Assembly: GCF_009758015.1 (NCBI RefSeq)
Contig: NZ_WSEL01000009.1
Span: forward strand, 1,599,501-1,663,500
Length of the DNA: 64,000 bases
Source of the DNA: Ramlibacter pinisoli
GTDB lineage: Bacteria; Pseudomonadota; Gammaproteobacteria; Burkholderiales; Burkholderiaceae_C
Direction of reading: 5' to 3'
Shown here piece after piece: positions 1-11,679 of this stretch. Position 1 is the first letter of the stretch. Each line of letters begins with the position of its first letter. A program made the position numbers and the translations under genes. Under the pieces are notes generated by a model, which saw only the letters and a list, made by a program, of their open reading frames with translations, did not search any database and was not told where the DNA came from.

Positions 1-604
1 CTGGATCTCGGTGGCCAACTCGCTCACCGTCGCCGCCCAGATGGCGCTGCCCGACTGGGTGCGCGCCCGCGGCATGTCGATCTACCAGATCTGCATCATG
101 GGCGCCACTGCCAGCGGCGCGGCGTTCTGGGGCCAGATCGCCACCGTCTTCAGCGTGCGCGACGCCCTCTCGGTGGCGGCCTTCAGCGGCGTGTTCCTGA
201 TGGTGGTGGCGCAGCGGCTGGTGGTCGACCGCGGCACCGAAGAGGACCTCACGCCCTCGCAGGTCATCCGCGTGCCCGACATCCCGCGCCCGCCCGAGTC
301 GGGCCGCATCCGGCTGTGCGTGGAATACCTCATCGATCCGGCCCAGAACCAGGCCTTCCTGGCCGTGATGCAGGAAAGCCGGCGCAGCCGCCTGCAGCAG
401 GGCGCGCTCGACTGGCAACTGCTGCACGACGTGTCGGACCCGACCCGCTACGTCGAGCAGGTCACAGACGAATCCTGGACCGAGCACCTGCGGCGCTTCG
501 ACCGCCTGACCGCGGCCGACGCCCTGCTGCGCGACCGCCGCCTGGCCTTCCACACCGGCGACGGCCCGCCGCGCGTGATGCGCTACGTCGTCATGCAGGA
601 CTGA
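1..604 (+). CDS. MFS transporter, C-terminal part (truncated by window start)
   Basis: The reading frame is open from base 2, so this is the 3' end of a longer gene. The visible ~200 residues hold the last membrane segments (a hydrophobic stretch ending near FLMVVAQRLVVD), followed by a soluble tail of about 100 residues starting near SGRIRLCVEYLID. A soluble tail resembling antibiotic-biosynthesis-monooxygenase folds after the last helix is typical of the MFS_3 / transmembrane secretion effector group. The protein probably exports a small molecule across the inner membrane; the substrate cannot be read from the sequence. The next gene begins 92 bases downstream with its own ribosome-binding site, so the two need not be one operon. 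Confidence 0.75.
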   Translation, partial: WISVANSLTVAAQMALPDWVRARGMSIYQICIMGATASGAAFWGQIATVFSVRDALSVAAFSGVFLMVVAQRLVVDRGTEEDLTPSQVIRVPDIPRPPESGRIRLCVEYLIDPAQNQAFLAVMQESRRSRLQQGALDWQLLHDVSDPTRYVEQVTDESWTEHLRRFDRLTAADALLRDRRLAFHTGDGPPRVMRYVVMQD

Positions 605-696
605 GTCCTGCCGCGCCGCGACCCAGCGGCGCCGCGCGGTCCCGGCTGCTGCCGCGCCGGCGCGCACACCCGATTCACAAGAAGGAGGAGTTTTCC

Positions 697-1809
697 ATGC
701 GTATTGCCTGCGTGCTTGCCGCCCTGGCGTTTCCCGTGCTCGCACACGCCCAGTCCGCCCCGGCCATCCGCGGCGCCGGCGCCACCTTTCCCGCCGAGGT
801 GTATGCCGCCTGGGGCTCGGGCTATGCCCGCGACAAGAAGGTGCCCCTGCAGTACCAGGCCGTCGGCTCGGGCGAAGGCGTCAAGCGCATCACCTCCCGC
901 CAAGTCGACTTCGGCGCCAGCGACGAACCGATGGCCGCGGCCGAGCTGCAGAAGAACAACCTGCTGCAGTTCCCGACCCTGGTCGGCGGCCTGGTGCCGG
1001 TCTACAACCTGCGAGGGGTCAAGCCGGGCGAGCTGCGCCTGAACGGCGCAGTGCTGGCGAAGATCTTCGCCGGCCGCATCAAGGCCTGGAACGACCCGGA
1101 ACTGGCCGCCCTCAACCGCGGCCTGGCCCTGCCGGCACGGCCCATCCACCGCGTGGTGCGCGAGGAGGCGTCGGGGTCGACCCGCACGCTGGTGCGCTAC
1201 CTGGCACGCCACGACGCCAGCTGGGAACCGCGCATCGCGCTCAAGGTCGACTGGGCCGGCGAAGCGCAGGCGGTGCGCGGCACCAAGGGAATGGCCGAGG
1301 CGGTGAAGGCCACCGAAGGCGCCATTGGCTACGTCTCCTACCAGGAAGTGGTGCGCCAGTCCCTGTCGGCCGCGCAACTGCAGAACCGCAGCGGCGCCTT
1401 CGTCCTGGCGGGCGAACGCAGCATCCAGGCGGCGGTGGCGGCCAGCGACCTGTCGCGCGGCGACGAGACGGCGAACCTGGTCGACGTGGCCGGCCCCGAG
1501 GCCTGGCCGCTGACCGAGACCACGTTCGTGCTGCTTCCCAAGACCGTCACCGACCCGGCCCAGGCCAAGCGCACGCTGAACTTCTTCTACTGGGTGTTCG
1601 CCCAGGGCGACCAGATGGCCTCGGACACCGGCTTCGTGGCACTGCCCACCCGCATCCAGGCACGGCTGCTCTCGCGCTTTCGCGAGATCACCGGTCCGGA
1701 CGGGCGTCCGATCGAATTCCTCGGCGCCCAGCCCTGGGCCACCGAGTACGCGTTCAACTGGTTTTCTTCGCGCCCAGCCGCGACTCGGTCCCGGCCAGCA
1801 GGCGCTTGA
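697..1809 (+). CDS. PstS-like phosphate ABC transporter substrate-binding protein
   Basis: Periplasmic binding protein of 370 residues. The ATG follows a near-perfect AAGGAGGAG and opens a signal peptide ([18 protein letters not shown], cleavage after AHA). The mature N-terminus has [16 protein letters not shown], followed by [13 protein letters not shown] and DFGASDEPM, and a later [10 protein letters not shown]; these are the phosphate-contacting signatures of PstS. The usual pstC, pstA and pstB genes are not adjacent, so it either feeds a permease encoded elsewhere or is an orphan or accessory phosphate binder. Its last 56 bases overlap the end of the convergent plsY gene. The reading frame extends upstream of this ATG, but the ribosome site and signal peptide fix the start. 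Confidence 0.88.
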   Translation: MRIACVLAALAFPVLAHAQSAPAIRGAGATFPAEVYAAWGSGYARDKKVPLQYQAVGSGEGVKRITSRQVDFGASDEPMAAAELQKNNLLQFPTLVGGLVPVYNLRGVKPGELRLNGAVLAKIFAGRIKAWNDPELAALNRGLALPARPIHRVVREEASGSTRTLVRYLARHDASWEPRIALKVDWAGEAQAVRGTKGMAEAVKATEGAIGYVSYQEVVRQSLSAAQLQNRSGAFVLAGERSIQAAVAASDLSRGDETANLVDVAGPEAWPLTETTFVLLPKTVTDPAQAKRTLNFFYWVFAQGDQMASDTGFVALPTRIQARLLSRFREITGPDGRPIEFLGAQPWATEYAFNWFSSRPAATRSRPAGA

Positions 1810-2386
1810 TGTTCGCGCGGTGGCGCCAGGCCAGCAGCGCGGCCATGACGAACAGCGCCGCCGCGACCTCGGCCTCGGCGTACCAGGCGATGCCCTTGCC
1901 CATGAGGTAGTAGACGGGCGCGAACACGGCCGCCACCAGCGACGCCAGCGACGAGTAGCGGAAGAAGAACGCGACGATCAGCCAGGTCGCGGCGGTGGCC
2001 AGGCCCAGCGCCCAGTGGATGCCGAACACCGCGCCCAGGAAGGTGGCCACGCCCTTGCCGCCCTGGAAGCGGAAGAACACCGGGTAGAGGTGGCCGAGGA
2101 ACGCACCCAGCGCCACCAGGGCCACCGTGCCCTCGTCCAGCCCCCAGCGCTTGCCGACGGTGCGCACCAGCAGCACCGGCACCAGGCCCTTCATCGCGTC
2201 GAGCAGCAACGTGACGACGGCGGCGGCCTTGCTGCCGGAGCGCAGCACGTTGGTGGCGCCCGGGTTCTTGCTGCCGAAGGTGCGCGGGTCCGACAGGCCC
2301 ATGACGCGACTGACGATCACGGCAAAGGCCAGCGAGCCCAGCAGGTAGGCGGCCAGCGCGGCAATGGAGGGGTACAGCGAGCTCAT
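1754..2386 (-). CDS. plsY: Glycerol-3-phosphate acyltransferase PlsY
   Basis: Inner-membrane acyltransferase that transfers an acyl group from acyl phosphate to glycerol 3-phosphate, the first step of phospholipid synthesis. The 210-residue product has the family length and several hydrophobic helices. It carries the three conserved loops: [12 protein letters not shown] near residue 40, DAMKG near 65, and [21 protein letters not shown] near 100-120. The gene is third in a leftward run after the aldo/keto reductase and the YbaK-like gene, 40 bases behind the latter. Its 3' end overlaps the end of the convergent PstS-like gene by 56 bases, so the C-terminal tail ([10 protein letters not shown]) is encoded opposite another coding sequence. 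Confidence 0.95.
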   Translation of the reverse strand: MSSLYPSIAALAAYLLGSLAFAVIVSRVMGLSDPRTFGSKNPGATNVLRSGSKAAAVVTLLLDAMKGLVPVLLVRTVGKRWGLDEGTVALVALGAFLGHLYPVFFRFQGGKGVATFLGAVFGIHWALGLATAATWLIVAFFFRYSSLASLVAAVFAPVYYLMGKGIAWYAEAEVAAALFVMAALLAWRHRANIKRLLAGTESRLGAKKTS

Positions 2387-2426
2387 CGGTCGACGATTCT
2401 GCCAGCGCCGGGCCCGGGTCGGCCGA

Positions 2427-2921
2427 TCAGGTCTCGTCGAGCGCGCAGCGCACCGGCCTGGCGTCCAGCAACTGCACGCAAACCTGCGGGTCGATGCCCA
2501 CCAGGTAGCCGCGCCGGCCGCCGTTGATGGCGATGCGCGGCAGCCCCAGGATGGTCTCCTCGACGTAGACCGGCATCGCCTTGCGGGTGCCGAACGGCGA
2601 GGTGCCCCCCACCAGGTAACCGCTGTGCCGGTTGGCGACCTCGGGCTTGCACGGCTCGACCGACTTGGCCCCGATCTGGCGCGCCAGGTTCTTGGTCGAG
2701 ACCTTGCGGTTGCCGTGCATCAGGACGATCAGCGGGCGGGCCTTCTCGTCCTCCATCACCAGCGTCTTGACCACGGTGAAGGGATCGAACCCCAGCACCC
2801 TGGCGCTGTGCTCGGCCCCGCCGTGCTCCAGGTACTCGTAGGGGTGCTCGGTGAACGGCACCCCGCGCGCCTTCAGCAGCGCCGTGGCCGGGGTCTCGCT
2901 CACGTGCTCCTTGCGGGCCAT
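2427..2921 (-). CDS. ybaK: YbaK/EbsC-type Cys-tRNA(Pro) deacylase
   Basis: Single-domain editing protein of 164 residues, the usual size of YbaK. The family hydrolyses Cys-tRNA(Pro) made in error by prolyl-tRNA synthetase. Visible hallmarks are the N-terminal [17 protein letters not shown], the conserved lysine in VVKTLVM, the stretch [19 protein letters not shown] and the Gly-rich VGGTSPFG. The gene begins 9 bases after the aldo/keto reductase stop and is followed by plsY, so the three are probably cotranscribed leftward. The assignment to the deacylase family is firm; the exact tRNA specificity is taken from the family. Confidence 0.9.
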   Translation of the reverse strand: MARKEHVSETPATALLKARGVPFTEHPYEYLEHGGAEHSARVLGFDPFTVVKTLVMEDEKARPLIVLMHGNRKVSTKNLARQIGAKSVEPCKPEVANRHSGYLVGGTSPFGTRKAMPVYVEETILGLPRIAINGGRRGYLVGIDPQVCVQLLDARPVRCALDET

Positions 2922-2930
2922 GGTGCGCCT

Positions 2931-3992
2931 TCAGACGGCGGGGTCGCGGATCTCCCAGCGCACCTTGTCGATCTCGGCCAGCAGTTCCGGCGCCAGCGTG
3001 GTGCCCCAGGCGTCCAGGTCCTCGTCGAGCTGGGCCAGCGTGCGCACTCCGATGATGGTGCTGGCGACCTGCCACTTGGTGTAGCAGAAGGCCAGCGCCA
3101 TCCGGGTCGGCGTCAGGCCGTGGTCGCGCGCCAGCTGGTTGTAGCGGCGCGCGGCGGCCAGCGCCTCGGGCCGGCCCCAGCGCTGCTTGCGCACCGACTC
3201 GAACTTGCCGATGCGGGCGTCGCGCGGCGTGTCCGGGCCGTCGGTGCCGCACAGGTCGTACTTGCCGGTGAGCAGGCCGAAGGCCAGCGGCGAATACGCC
3301 AGCAGCGACACGTCCAGGCGGTGCATGGTCTCGTCCAGGCCGTTCTCCAGCCCGCGGCTGACCAGGCAGTAGACGTTCTGCACCGTTGCCACGCGCGGCA
3401 GGCCGTGCTGCTCGGCCAGGCGCACGAACTCGTGCACGCCGTACGGGGTCTCGTTCGACAGGCCGATGTGGCGGATCTTGCCGGCCTTGCGCAGCCGCTC
3501 GAAGGCTTCCAGCTGCTCGTGGATCGAGGTCTGGGTGCGCTCCTGCTGCGGGTCGTAGTACATGGAGCCGAACATCGGCACGTGGCGCTCGGGCCAGTGG
3601 ATCTGGTAGAGGTCGATGACGTCCGTCTGCAGCTGGCGCAGCGACTTCTCGCACGAGGCGACGATGTCGCTGGCCGTCATGCCGACGCCCTCGCGCACCC
3701 AGGGCATGCCGCGCGAGGGACCGGCCACCTTGGTGGCCAGCACCACCTTCTGACGCGCCGCCGGGTTCTTGCGGAACCAGTTGCCCAGGATGGTCTCGGT
3801 GGCGCCGAAGGTCTCGGCGCGGGTGGGCACCGAGTACATCTCGGCGGTGTCCAGGAAGTTGATGCCGCGTTCCAGCGCGCGGTCGAGGATGGCGTGGGAA
3901 TCGGCTTCGGACACCTGTTCACCGAAGGTCATGGTGCCCAGGCAGATGGGGGTGACGCGCAGGTCGCTGGCGCCGAGCGGGACGAGGTTCAT
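2931..3992 (-). CDS. NADP(H)-dependent aldo/keto reductase, Tas-like
   Basis: TIM-barrel oxidoreductase of 353 residues that reduces carbonyl compounds with NADPH. The catalytic tetrad is visible: Asp and Tyr in FLDTAEMYSVP (about residues 47-57), Lys in VLATKVAGPSRG (near 88) and His in LYQIHWPERH (near 132). The cofactor-binding C-terminal segment STIIGVRTLAQLDEDL is also present. Length and the insertion after the first helix (VPTRAETFGATETILGNW) match the Tas/YghZ-like group of the family. It is the first gene of a leftward run with ybaK and plsY. The physiological substrate is not evident. Confidence 0.88.
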   Translation of the reverse strand: MNLVPLGASDLRVTPICLGTMTFGEQVSEADSHAILDRALERGINFLDTAEMYSVPTRAETFGATETILGNWFRKNPAARQKVVLATKVAGPSRGMPWVREGVGMTASDIVASCEKSLRQLQTDVIDLYQIHWPERHVPMFGSMYYDPQQERTQTSIHEQLEAFERLRKAGKIRHIGLSNETPYGVHEFVRLAEQHGLPRVATVQNVYCLVSRGLENGLDETMHRLDVSLLAYSPLAFGLLTGKYDLCGTDGPDTPRDARIGKFESVRKQRWGRPEALAAARRYNQLARDHGLTPTRMALAFCYTKWQVASTIIGVRTLAQLDEDLDAWGTTLAPELLAEIDKVRWEIRDPAV

Positions 3993-4124
3993 GGAGGAAG
4001 ACTGGCAGGGCCGGAACGGCGAAGCTGCGCAGAATAAACCAACCCGCCGGCCCGCCGTCCCCGCCCTGCCCGAAGGCCCTTCCCCGGTGATCCTGCGCGG
4101 GCCGGGTCCGCCGCGGCCGAGGCC

Positions 4125-6044
4125 TCAGCCCGCAGCGCGCGCCCTTTCTTCCTCCTGCAGCCGCAGCACGCGGCGCTGCACCTTGCCGGTGGTGGTCATG
4201 GGCAGCGCCTCGATGAACTCGATCTCCTTCGGATACTCGTAGGGCGCCAGCTTGCCGCGCACGTGCTGCTGCAGTTCGGCCACCAGTTCGTCGCCCGGCC
4301 GATGGCCCGGCGCGAGGACGATGTAGGCCTTGACCAGCGCGCCGCGTTCGCGGTCCGGCTTGGGCACGACGGCGGCGTTGGCCACTGCCGGGTGCTTGAC
4401 CAGGCAGTTCTCGATCTCGCTCGGGCCGATGCGGTAGCCGGCGGCCTTGAACACGTCGTCGGCCCGGCCCTGGTACCACAGGTAGCCGTCGGCGTCGCGG
4501 GTGGCGAGGTCGCCGGTGCGGCACCAGTCGCCGGTCGACTTGCGGCGCGTGGCGGCCTCGTTGCGCCAGTAGCCGAGGAAGAAGATCGGATCGGGATCGC
4601 CGTGCACGTCGTAGCGGTTGACGGCCACGTCACCCGGCACGCCGACCGGGCATTCGTTGCCGTCGTCGTCGATGACGGCAACCCGGTGCCCGGGATAGGG
4701 CCGGCCCATGCTCCCCGGACGCGCCGGCCAGCCCACGGCGCCGGTGAAGGCCGTCAACCTGCCGCCGGGCCGCCCCAAGGCAGGTTGGGCCCCCTCGGGG
4801 GGCAGCGCACCACGCGAAGCGGGAAGCGTGGGGGCCCAGGTCATGCTGCAGTTGCCGACCACGTAGTTGATCTCGGTCTGGCCGAACATCTCGTTGACCG
4901 CCACGCCCAGCTGGTCGCGGCAGTAGGCGAACACCGCGTCGCCGACCGCCTCGCCGGCGCTCATGATGGCCTGCAGCTTCAGCCGGAACTGCCGCCGCGG
5001 CTCGGGATAGGCCTTCATCATGGCCTTGAGCGCCGTCGGGAACAGGAAGGTGTGCGTGACGCCGTGCTCCTGCAGCAGGGCGAAGGCGGTCTCGGGGGCG
5101 AAGCGTCCGTTGTAGGCGACGATGGGGCGGCCGAAGTAGAGGGACGGCAGCAGGGCGTCCATCAACCCTCCTGTCCACGCCCAGTCTGCCGGGGACCAGA
5201 ACACTGCCGTGTTCTGGTCGTCCCCGGCGCTGGGCGCTTGCCATGGCTTGACGCCCGCCCCCTCCCCTTCCCTGCCCCTCGCGGGGGAGGGTGTGACAGG
5301 CGTGGGGGTCCCATCGACGCGAGAGGCCGAGAGTGTTGGGTCGAAGCCGAACCAGTTCTGGCTGCAGACGAAGCCGGGCAGGTTGCCGATCAGCGCGCGG
5401 TGCGGGATGAGCGCGCCCTTGGGTGGGCCGGTTGTGCCGCTGGTGTAGATCAGGACGGCACCTTCGTCGGCCTGGGTGGGGACGGCGGCGAAGGTCGACG
5501 GCTGGCGCGCGAGTTCGCCCCCCCAGTCCAGGTCGGCCTGCAGGGCGGCGGCGTCCACGCCCACGATGGTGCGCAGCGCCGGGCAGTTCGCGCGCACGGC
5601 CAGGATGTTGGCGATGGAACTCTCGTCGACCAGCGCCACCACCGCCTCGCTGTCGCGCAGCCGGTAGTCCAGCGCCTCGGGGCCGAACAGCATCGACAAC
5701 GGCATGGCGATGGCGCCGAGTTGGAAGATCGCCATGTAGGCGATGGCGGTCTCGAAGCGCTGCGGCATCACCAGCGCGACGCGGTCGCCGCGCTGCACCC
5801 CGAGGCCGGCGAGCACGCGGCTGAGCCGGTTGGCCTGTGCCTGCAGCGCGCCGAACGTGAGCACGCGGCCGTTGCCGGCCGCCCCGTGGGCGCGGATCGC
5901 GATGCGGTCGGCGCCGTCCGGCCGCTCGGCCCAGCGCGTGCAGCACACCTGAGCGATGTTGAACTGCGCCGGCACCGACCAGCGGAACGCTGCATGCATG
6001 CTCGCGTGGTGGTCGGCGTTGTCGCTGCCTTGACTGACCGGCAT
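4125..6044 (-). CDS. Acyl-CoA synthetase (AMP-forming, AcsA-like) with two in-frame insertions
   Basis: ANL-superfamily enzyme that activates a carboxylate to acyl-AMP and then acyl-CoA. The P-loop-like motif is AVLIYTSGTTGPPKGAL, the A5 region is NEMFGQTEINYVVGN, the hinge is WCRTGDLATRDADGYLWYQG, and the catalytic lysine lies in TTTGKVQRRVLR at the C-terminus. The start is placed at the ATG preceded by AGGAGGGG rather than at the ATG 27 bases upstream; this gives 639 residues, longer than the roughly 540-570 usual for AcsA-like enzymes. The excess is two low-complexity, proline- and glycine-rich stretches whose DNA looks like intergenic palindromic repeats (see the repeat entries). The first sits before the conserved FWSPADWAWTGG, the second before the conserved PGSMGRPYPGH. 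Substrate chain length is unknown. Confidence 0.85.
   Translation of the reverse strand: MPVSQGSDNADHHASMHAAFRWSVPAQFNIAQVCCTRWAERPDGADRIAIRAHGAAGNGRVLTFGALQAQANRLSRVLAGLGVQRGDRVALVMPQRFETAIAYMAIFQLGAIAMPLSMLFGPEALDYRLRDSEAVVALVDESSIANILAVRANCPALRTIVGVDAAALQADLDWGGELARQPSTFAAVPTQADEGAVLIYTSGTTGPPKGALIPHRALIGNLPGFVCSQNWFGFDPTLSASRVDGTPTPVTPSPARGREGEGAGVKPWQAPSAGDDQNTAVFWSPADWAWTGGLMDALLPSLYFGRPIVAYNGRFAPETAFALLQEHGVTHTFLFPTALKAMMKAYPEPRRQFRLKLQAIMSAGEAVGDAVFAYCRDQLGVAVNEMFGQTEINYVVGNCSMTWAPTLPASRGALPPEGAQPALGRPGGRLTAFTGAVGWPARPGSMGRPYPGHRVAVIDDDGNECPVGVPGDVAVNRYDVHGDPDPIFFLGYWRNEAATRRKSTGDWCRTGDLATRDADGYLWYQGRADDVFKAAGYRIGPSEIENCLVKHPAVANAAVVPKPDRERGALVKAYIVLAPGHRPGDELVAELQQHVRGKLAPYEYPKEIEFIEALPMTTTGKVQRRVLRLQEEERARAAG
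4731..4838 (-). repeat. In-frame insertion of a Comamonadaceae-type intergenic repeat in the acyl-CoA synthetase
   Basis: This 108-base segment (36 codons) lies between two Trp codons exactly where related enzymes go straight from the NCS...W region to PGSMGRPYPGH. On the minus strand it contains CCCACGCTTCCCGCTTCGCG, then CCCCCCGAGGGGGCC, then CCTTGGGGCGGCCCGGCGGC. I recognise this arrangement as a very common intergenic repeat of Comamonadaceae genomes. Its length is a multiple of three and the frame stays open. The repeat identity is from memory and pattern, not from a search. Confidence 0.65.
5215..5340 (-). repeat. Second in-frame palindromic repeat insertion in the acyl-CoA synthetase
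   Basis: About 40 codons of proline-, serine- and glycine-rich sequence (TPTPVTPSPARGREGEGAG) interrupt the enzyme between SQNWFGFDP and VFWSPADWAW. The DNA holds the C-rich/G-rich block with CCCTCCCCCGCGAGGGGCAG typical of REP-like intergenic elements in Proteobacteria. At its edge is a strong inverted repeat (GACCAGAACAC, loop of 4, GTGTTCTGGTC, at about 5194-5219 on the plus strand). Boundaries are approximate because the native sequence is not available here. Confidence 0.55.
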
Positions 6045-6070
6045 GGGCTCCCCTCCTATGATCGGCCGCA

Positions 6071-6976
6071 ATGTACCAACCCCGACGTACGTCGCGCAGC
6101 GAGTTTGTCCCGATCCGCCACCTGCGCTACCACGTGCGGGTGTGGGGCGAGCCCCGGCCGGGCCAGGTGCCGCTGGTCCTGGTGCACGGCTGGATGGACG
6201 TGGCGGCGTCCTGGCAGTTCATGGTCGACGCCTTCGCGCAGGACCGGCACGTCATCGCACCCGACTGGCGCGGCTACGGCCTGACCGAGACGCCGGTCGT
6301 CGACAACTACTGGTTCCCCGACTACCTGGCCGACCTCGACTGGCTGCTGGACCACTATGCACCCGGCCAGGCGGTCGACCTGGCCGGGCACAGCATGGGC
6401 GGCAACATCGCCATGCTGTACGCGGGCGCCCGGCCGCAGCGCATCCGGCGGCTGGTCAACCTCGAGGGCTTCGGCATGCCCGCCACCCGCCCGGCGCAGG
6501 CGCCGGGGCGCTATGCCAGGTGGATGGACGAGCTGAAGGCGCTGCACCGCGGCGAGCTGGTGCTCAAGACCTACGACGACGCCGACGGCGTCGCGCGCCG
6601 GCTGATGAAGACCAACCGGCGCCTGTCCGCGGACAAGGCCGCCTGGCTGGCGCGCCACTGGGCCCGGCAGGGGGCCGACGGCCGTTGGCAGATCCTGGGC
6701 GACCCGGCCCACAAGATCACGAACGCCCAGCTGTTCCGGGTCGACGAGGTGCTCGAGCTGTACCGCCGCATCACCGGCCCGGTGCTGTGGGTCGAGGCCA
6801 GCGACGACAGCCTGTCGCAGTGGTGGGAGGGGCGCTTCACCCTGGCCGAATTCCACCAGCGGCTGGCGGCGGTGCCCGACCTGCGCAAGGCGGTGGTCCA
6901 GGACGCCGGCCACATGCTCCACCACGACCAGCCGCAGGCACTGGCCGCCGTGGTCGAGCCCTTCCTCGACGGCTGA
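6071..6976 (+). CDS. Alpha/beta hydrolase
   Basis: Soluble hydrolase of 301 residues. It has the oxyanion-hole signature LVLVHGWMDVAASW near residue 36-50, the nucleophile elbow DLAGHSMGGNIAM (Ser near residue 110) and a C-terminal catalytic His in QDAGHMLHHDQP. The cap region is rich in charged residues. It could act on an ester, an epoxide or a C-C bond; the substrate cannot be told from sequence. It is divergent from the acyl-CoA synthetase, with only 26 bases between the two start codons, so both promoters must sit within or very near coding sequence. No clear ribosome-binding site precedes this ATG. Confidence 0.8.
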   Translation: MYQPRRTSRSEFVPIRHLRYHVRVWGEPRPGQVPLVLVHGWMDVAASWQFMVDAFAQDRHVIAPDWRGYGLTETPVVDNYWFPDYLADLDWLLDHYAPGQAVDLAGHSMGGNIAMLYAGARPQRIRRLVNLEGFGMPATRPAQAPGRYARWMDELKALHRGELVLKTYDDADGVARRLMKTNRRLSADKAAWLARHWARQGADGRWQILGDPAHKITNAQLFRVDEVLELYRRITGPVLWVEASDDSLSQWWEGRFTLAEFHQRLAAVPDLRKAVVQDAGHMLHHDQPQALAAVVEPFLDG

Positions 6977-7078
6977 GCCAGGGCCGGAGCCACGGCTGAG
7001 CGTGACCCGTCCGCCGCGGGGGGCGGTGATTGTTCACGGAAATGCCGGGCGAAATGTCGGTCTGCGACAGGCGCTGGC

Positions 7079-7094
7079 GTAGGAGGCCTCCTAC
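7079..7094. promoter_or_regulatory. Perfect 16-base palindrome, candidate operator
   Basis: GTAGGAGGCCTCCTAC reads the same on both strands and lies 38 bases upstream of the Sel1-repeat gene start, inside a 156-base gap. A perfect 16-mer palindrome at this distance fits a repressor or activator site. I cannot name the binding protein. Confidence 0.4.
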
Positions 7095-7132
7095 CCATAG
7101 ACTCTCATCCGTAGTTAACAAGGGTGACTCGG

Positions 7133-8062
7133 ATGAGCAGGAAGTTCTGGTCGCTGCTGCTGGCAGCGATCCTCGCGCCTTGCGCCGCGCCTGCGATGGC
7201 CGCGGATGAGACGGAGCAGGGCCTGGCCACGCTGTGGGAAGTGCTGTGGCACCAGAGCGGCACGCCCACCCGCATCGTGCGCTGGGAGAACGAGATCCGC
7301 CTGCGCCTGACCGGCGTCGACCTGCCCCAGCACCGCGACTACATCCTCAACGCCCTGCGCACCGTCACCGACGAGGCCGGCGTGCGCCTGGTCGACGTCA
7401 CCGACCAGCCCAATGCCACCCAGCTGGCCAACCTCAAGGTCGAGGTCACGCCCGACACTGCCCTGGAGGACAACCAGCCCTGCGTCACCTACCTCGACTT
7501 CCGCAGCGAGGACAAGGTCGACACCGCCAGCATCCAGATGCGCAGCCGCGACGTGTACCGCTGCGCGTACCACGAGGGCATGCACCTGATGGGCGTGCGC
7601 GGCCATCCGGCCGGCAAGACCGTGCTGAGCTACTTCCCGGTCAAGGTCGACGGCCTGCTGCCGCTCGACCGGGTGATGCTGCGTGCCTGGTACTCGCCGC
7701 GCATGAAGGGCGGCATGACCCCCTTCGAGGCCCTGCCCGTGCTGGCCGACGAGCTCGTGGCCACCATGCCCGACAAGGCGACGGCCGCCCAGACCCGCGA
7801 CCGCTTCTTCGCCAGCACGATGGACCAGATGCAGGCCTACGCGGCCGGCAAGGGCGACATTCCGTCCATCGTCAAGCGCTCGGGCAAGTCGACCGACGAA
7901 GGCATCCGCCGCGGCCGCAGCGAGATGAGCTATTTCCTGGGTGTGGCGTACTTCGAGGGCACGACCGTGGCGGTCGACCAGAAGCAGGCGCTGTCCTGGT
8001 TCGAGCGCGCGGCCAGCGCCGGCAACCGCGGCGCGCAGGCCTGGCTGGGCAACCGCCGCTGA
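7133..8062 (+). CDS. Secreted Sel1-repeat protein with DUF2927-like region
   Basis: Exported protein of 309 residues. A signal peptide (MSRKFWSLLLAAILAPCAAPAMA) is followed by a central region with YHEGMHLMGVRGHP and VMLRAWYSPRMKGGMTP. This resembles the DUF2927 group of putative metal-dependent, protease-like proteins; the assignment is by resemblance only. The C-terminus has one Sel1-type helical repeat, MSYFLGVAYFEGTTVAVD followed by ALSWFERAASAGNRGAQAWLG. The ATG at 7133 has AAGGGTGA in front and is preferred over the in-frame GTG nine bases earlier. Sel1 repeats mediate protein-protein contacts, so an envelope or periplasmic role is likely. It stands alone, with the divergent-looking palindrome upstream. 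Confidence 0.75.
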   Translation: MSRKFWSLLLAAILAPCAAPAMAADETEQGLATLWEVLWHQSGTPTRIVRWENEIRLRLTGVDLPQHRDYILNALRTVTDEAGVRLVDVTDQPNATQLANLKVEVTPDTALEDNQPCVTYLDFRSEDKVDTASIQMRSRDVYRCAYHEGMHLMGVRGHPAGKTVLSYFPVKVDGLLPLDRVMLRAWYSPRMKGGMTPFEALPVLADELVATMPDKATAAQTRDRFFASTMDQMQAYAAGKGDIPSIVKRSGKSTDEGIRRGRSEMSYFLGVAYFEGTTVAVDQKQALSWFERAASAGNRGAQAWLGNRR

Positions 8063-8226
8063 GCCGGCACGGCCCCGCGGGGCCATGCCACGGATGAGCC
8101 TGGTGCGGCGGCGGCCGCGACCGACGGCGAACGCACGATCCTGGGGCGCAAACCCCACGCGGATGGGCCATTTCCGGCACACTTGCCGGCCGCCCGCGCA
8201 TCGACGGGCGCGTCCCCCGCCCCGCA

Positions 8227-11678
<3,452 letters not shown>

Positions 11679-11679
<1 letters not shown>

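Noticed and set aside
316-696. Long N-terminal extension of the PstS-like frame
   Set aside because: Arg/Pro-rich, overlaps the MFS gene in another frame; the ATG at 697 has a strong ribosome site and signal peptide.
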